Source: Actinomycetota bacterium
Lineage (GTDB): Bacteria > Actinomycetota > Acidimicrobiia > Acidimicrobiales > AC-14
Assembly (NCBI GenBank): GCA_005888325.1
Contig: VAWU01000035.1
Location: 1-40,482, forward strand
Length of the DNA: 40,482 nucleotides
Reading direction: 5' to 3'
Below are positions 40,143-40,482 of this stretch, piece by piece (position 1 is the stretch's first letter; each line of letters begins with the position of its first letter). The translations under genes and the position numbers were made by a program. The notes below the pieces were generated by a model that was not told the DNA's origin, ran no database searches, and saw nothing but the letters and a program-made list of their open reading frames with translations.

Positions 40143-40482
40143 ATGACACCGGAGACGGACTACGCCAAGACGCCCGGCGGACACCACATCGCGTACCAGG
40201 TGCTCGGTGATGGGCCACTGGACTTGATCTATGTCCATGGGGTCAGCCATCTCGACGGCCAGTGGGAGGAGCCTCGCTACGCCCACTTCCTCCGTCATCT
40301 CGCTTCCTTCAGCCGGCTCATCTTGTTCGACATGCGCGGGACAGGGCTTTCGGACCCTGTACCTCTCAGTGACCTCCCCACCCTCGAAGAGTGGACGTCG
40401 GACATCGGCGTCGTCATGGAAGCGGTGGGAAGTTCTCGGGCGGCACTTGTTGCGGCGAATGACGGCGGGCCGATGGCCATCT
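40143..40482 (+). CDS. Alpha/beta-hydrolase-fold domain protein, partial (probably fused to a cyclase)
   Basis: Starts at ATG 40143 and runs off the window after 113 codons. HHIAYQVLGDGPLDLIYVHG, RLILFDMRGTGLSDPV, and LEEWTSDIGVVMEAVGSSRAAL match the alpha/beta-hydrolase domain found N-terminal to class III adenylate/guanylate cyclase domains or to regulators in actinobacteria. At the nucleophile elbow the sequence is AANDGGPMA, where relatives have a Ser (GxSEGGP), so the catalytic Ser is Asn. It may be a non-catalytic sensor. The C-terminal part must be read beyond the window to confirm a cyclase. Confidence 0.75.
   Translation, partial: MTPETDYAKTPGGHHIAYQVLGDGPLDLIYVHGVSHLDGQWEEPRYAHFLRHLASFSRLILFDMRGTGLSDPVPLSDLPTLEEWTSDIGVVMEAVGSSRAALVAANDGGPMAI

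Noticed and set aside
1-40482. CRISPR array, insertion sequence or defence island
   Set aside because: No regularly spaced repeats, no transposase, and no Cas, restriction or toxin-antitoxin motifs were found by reading both strands.

Overview
The window comes from a high-GC actinobacterium. A WhiB protein, a SepX/GlpR-like membrane protein beside a moaC-moaA-moeA-galU block, an F420-type luciferase-like oxidoreductase, a CIRCE-controlled FmdB/Ruc-like gene and many GTG starts and 4-nt gene overlaps all fit. Divergence from textbook Streptomyces and Mycobacterium layouts suggests a member of class Acidimicrobiia or a relative. That placement is inference, not something read from a marker gene.

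Positions 1-2150 look like the end of a decaying integrated element: a small secreted protein, a 39-residue lipoprotein stub, and a tyrosine recombinase whose N-terminal part is out of frame. The recombinase ends beside the 3' end of a complete tRNA-Ala(CGC). Positions 2186-6525 (minus strand) hold a SepX-like divisome candidate, moaC, moaA, moeA and galU, an arrangement resembling the galU-moeA-rimJ-Rv0996 neighbourhood of mycobacteria. Divergent from galU is a CIRCE operator followed by a Ruc-like zinc protein and a cyclic-nucleotide-binding domain protein, then mtnP and a SAF-domain protein. Positions 9079-13743 hold uppP, a PHP phosphoesterase, a 2TM protein behind a perfect CRP-type palindrome, and the TldD/TldE protease pair. 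Positions 13803-18641 hold an FlK-like thioesterase, a translationally coupled alpha/beta hydrolase and ThDP enzyme, and an LPG-synthase-type membrane protein coupled to a PAP2 phosphatase. Positions 18661-24516 hold an SDR enzyme coupled to a class III nucleotide cyclase, a broken lycopene-cyclase-domain gene divergent from dxs, a PhyH dioxygenase, an LLM oxidoreductase and whiB. Then follow an AlkX-type glycosylase and a UbiB-family kinase.

Positions 27468-37512 are an envelope and exopolysaccharide block. It starts with a signal peptidase I carrying a very long coiled-coil N-terminus. A minus-strand operon follows (sugar-phosphate transferase, nucleotide-sugar epimerase, WecG/TagA transferase, Wzz/BY-kinase fusion). 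Divergent from it is a plus-strand set (kinase-like phosphotransferase, GT4 glycosyltransferase, O-antigen ligase/polymerase). Together these could prime, extend, polymerise and control the length of a surface polysaccharide. The window ends with a frameshifted FtsX-type permease and the start of an alpha/beta-hydrolase-fold protein of a type often fused to nucleotide cyclases.

The most unusual items are the coiled-coil signal peptidase, the BY-kinase with Arg replacing the Walker A Lys plus a RanBP2-like zinc finger, the CIRCE-controlled Ruc/cNMP-binding gene pair, and the CRP-type site near several cAMP-related genes. I see no CRISPR array, complete insertion sequence, defence island or complete prophage.
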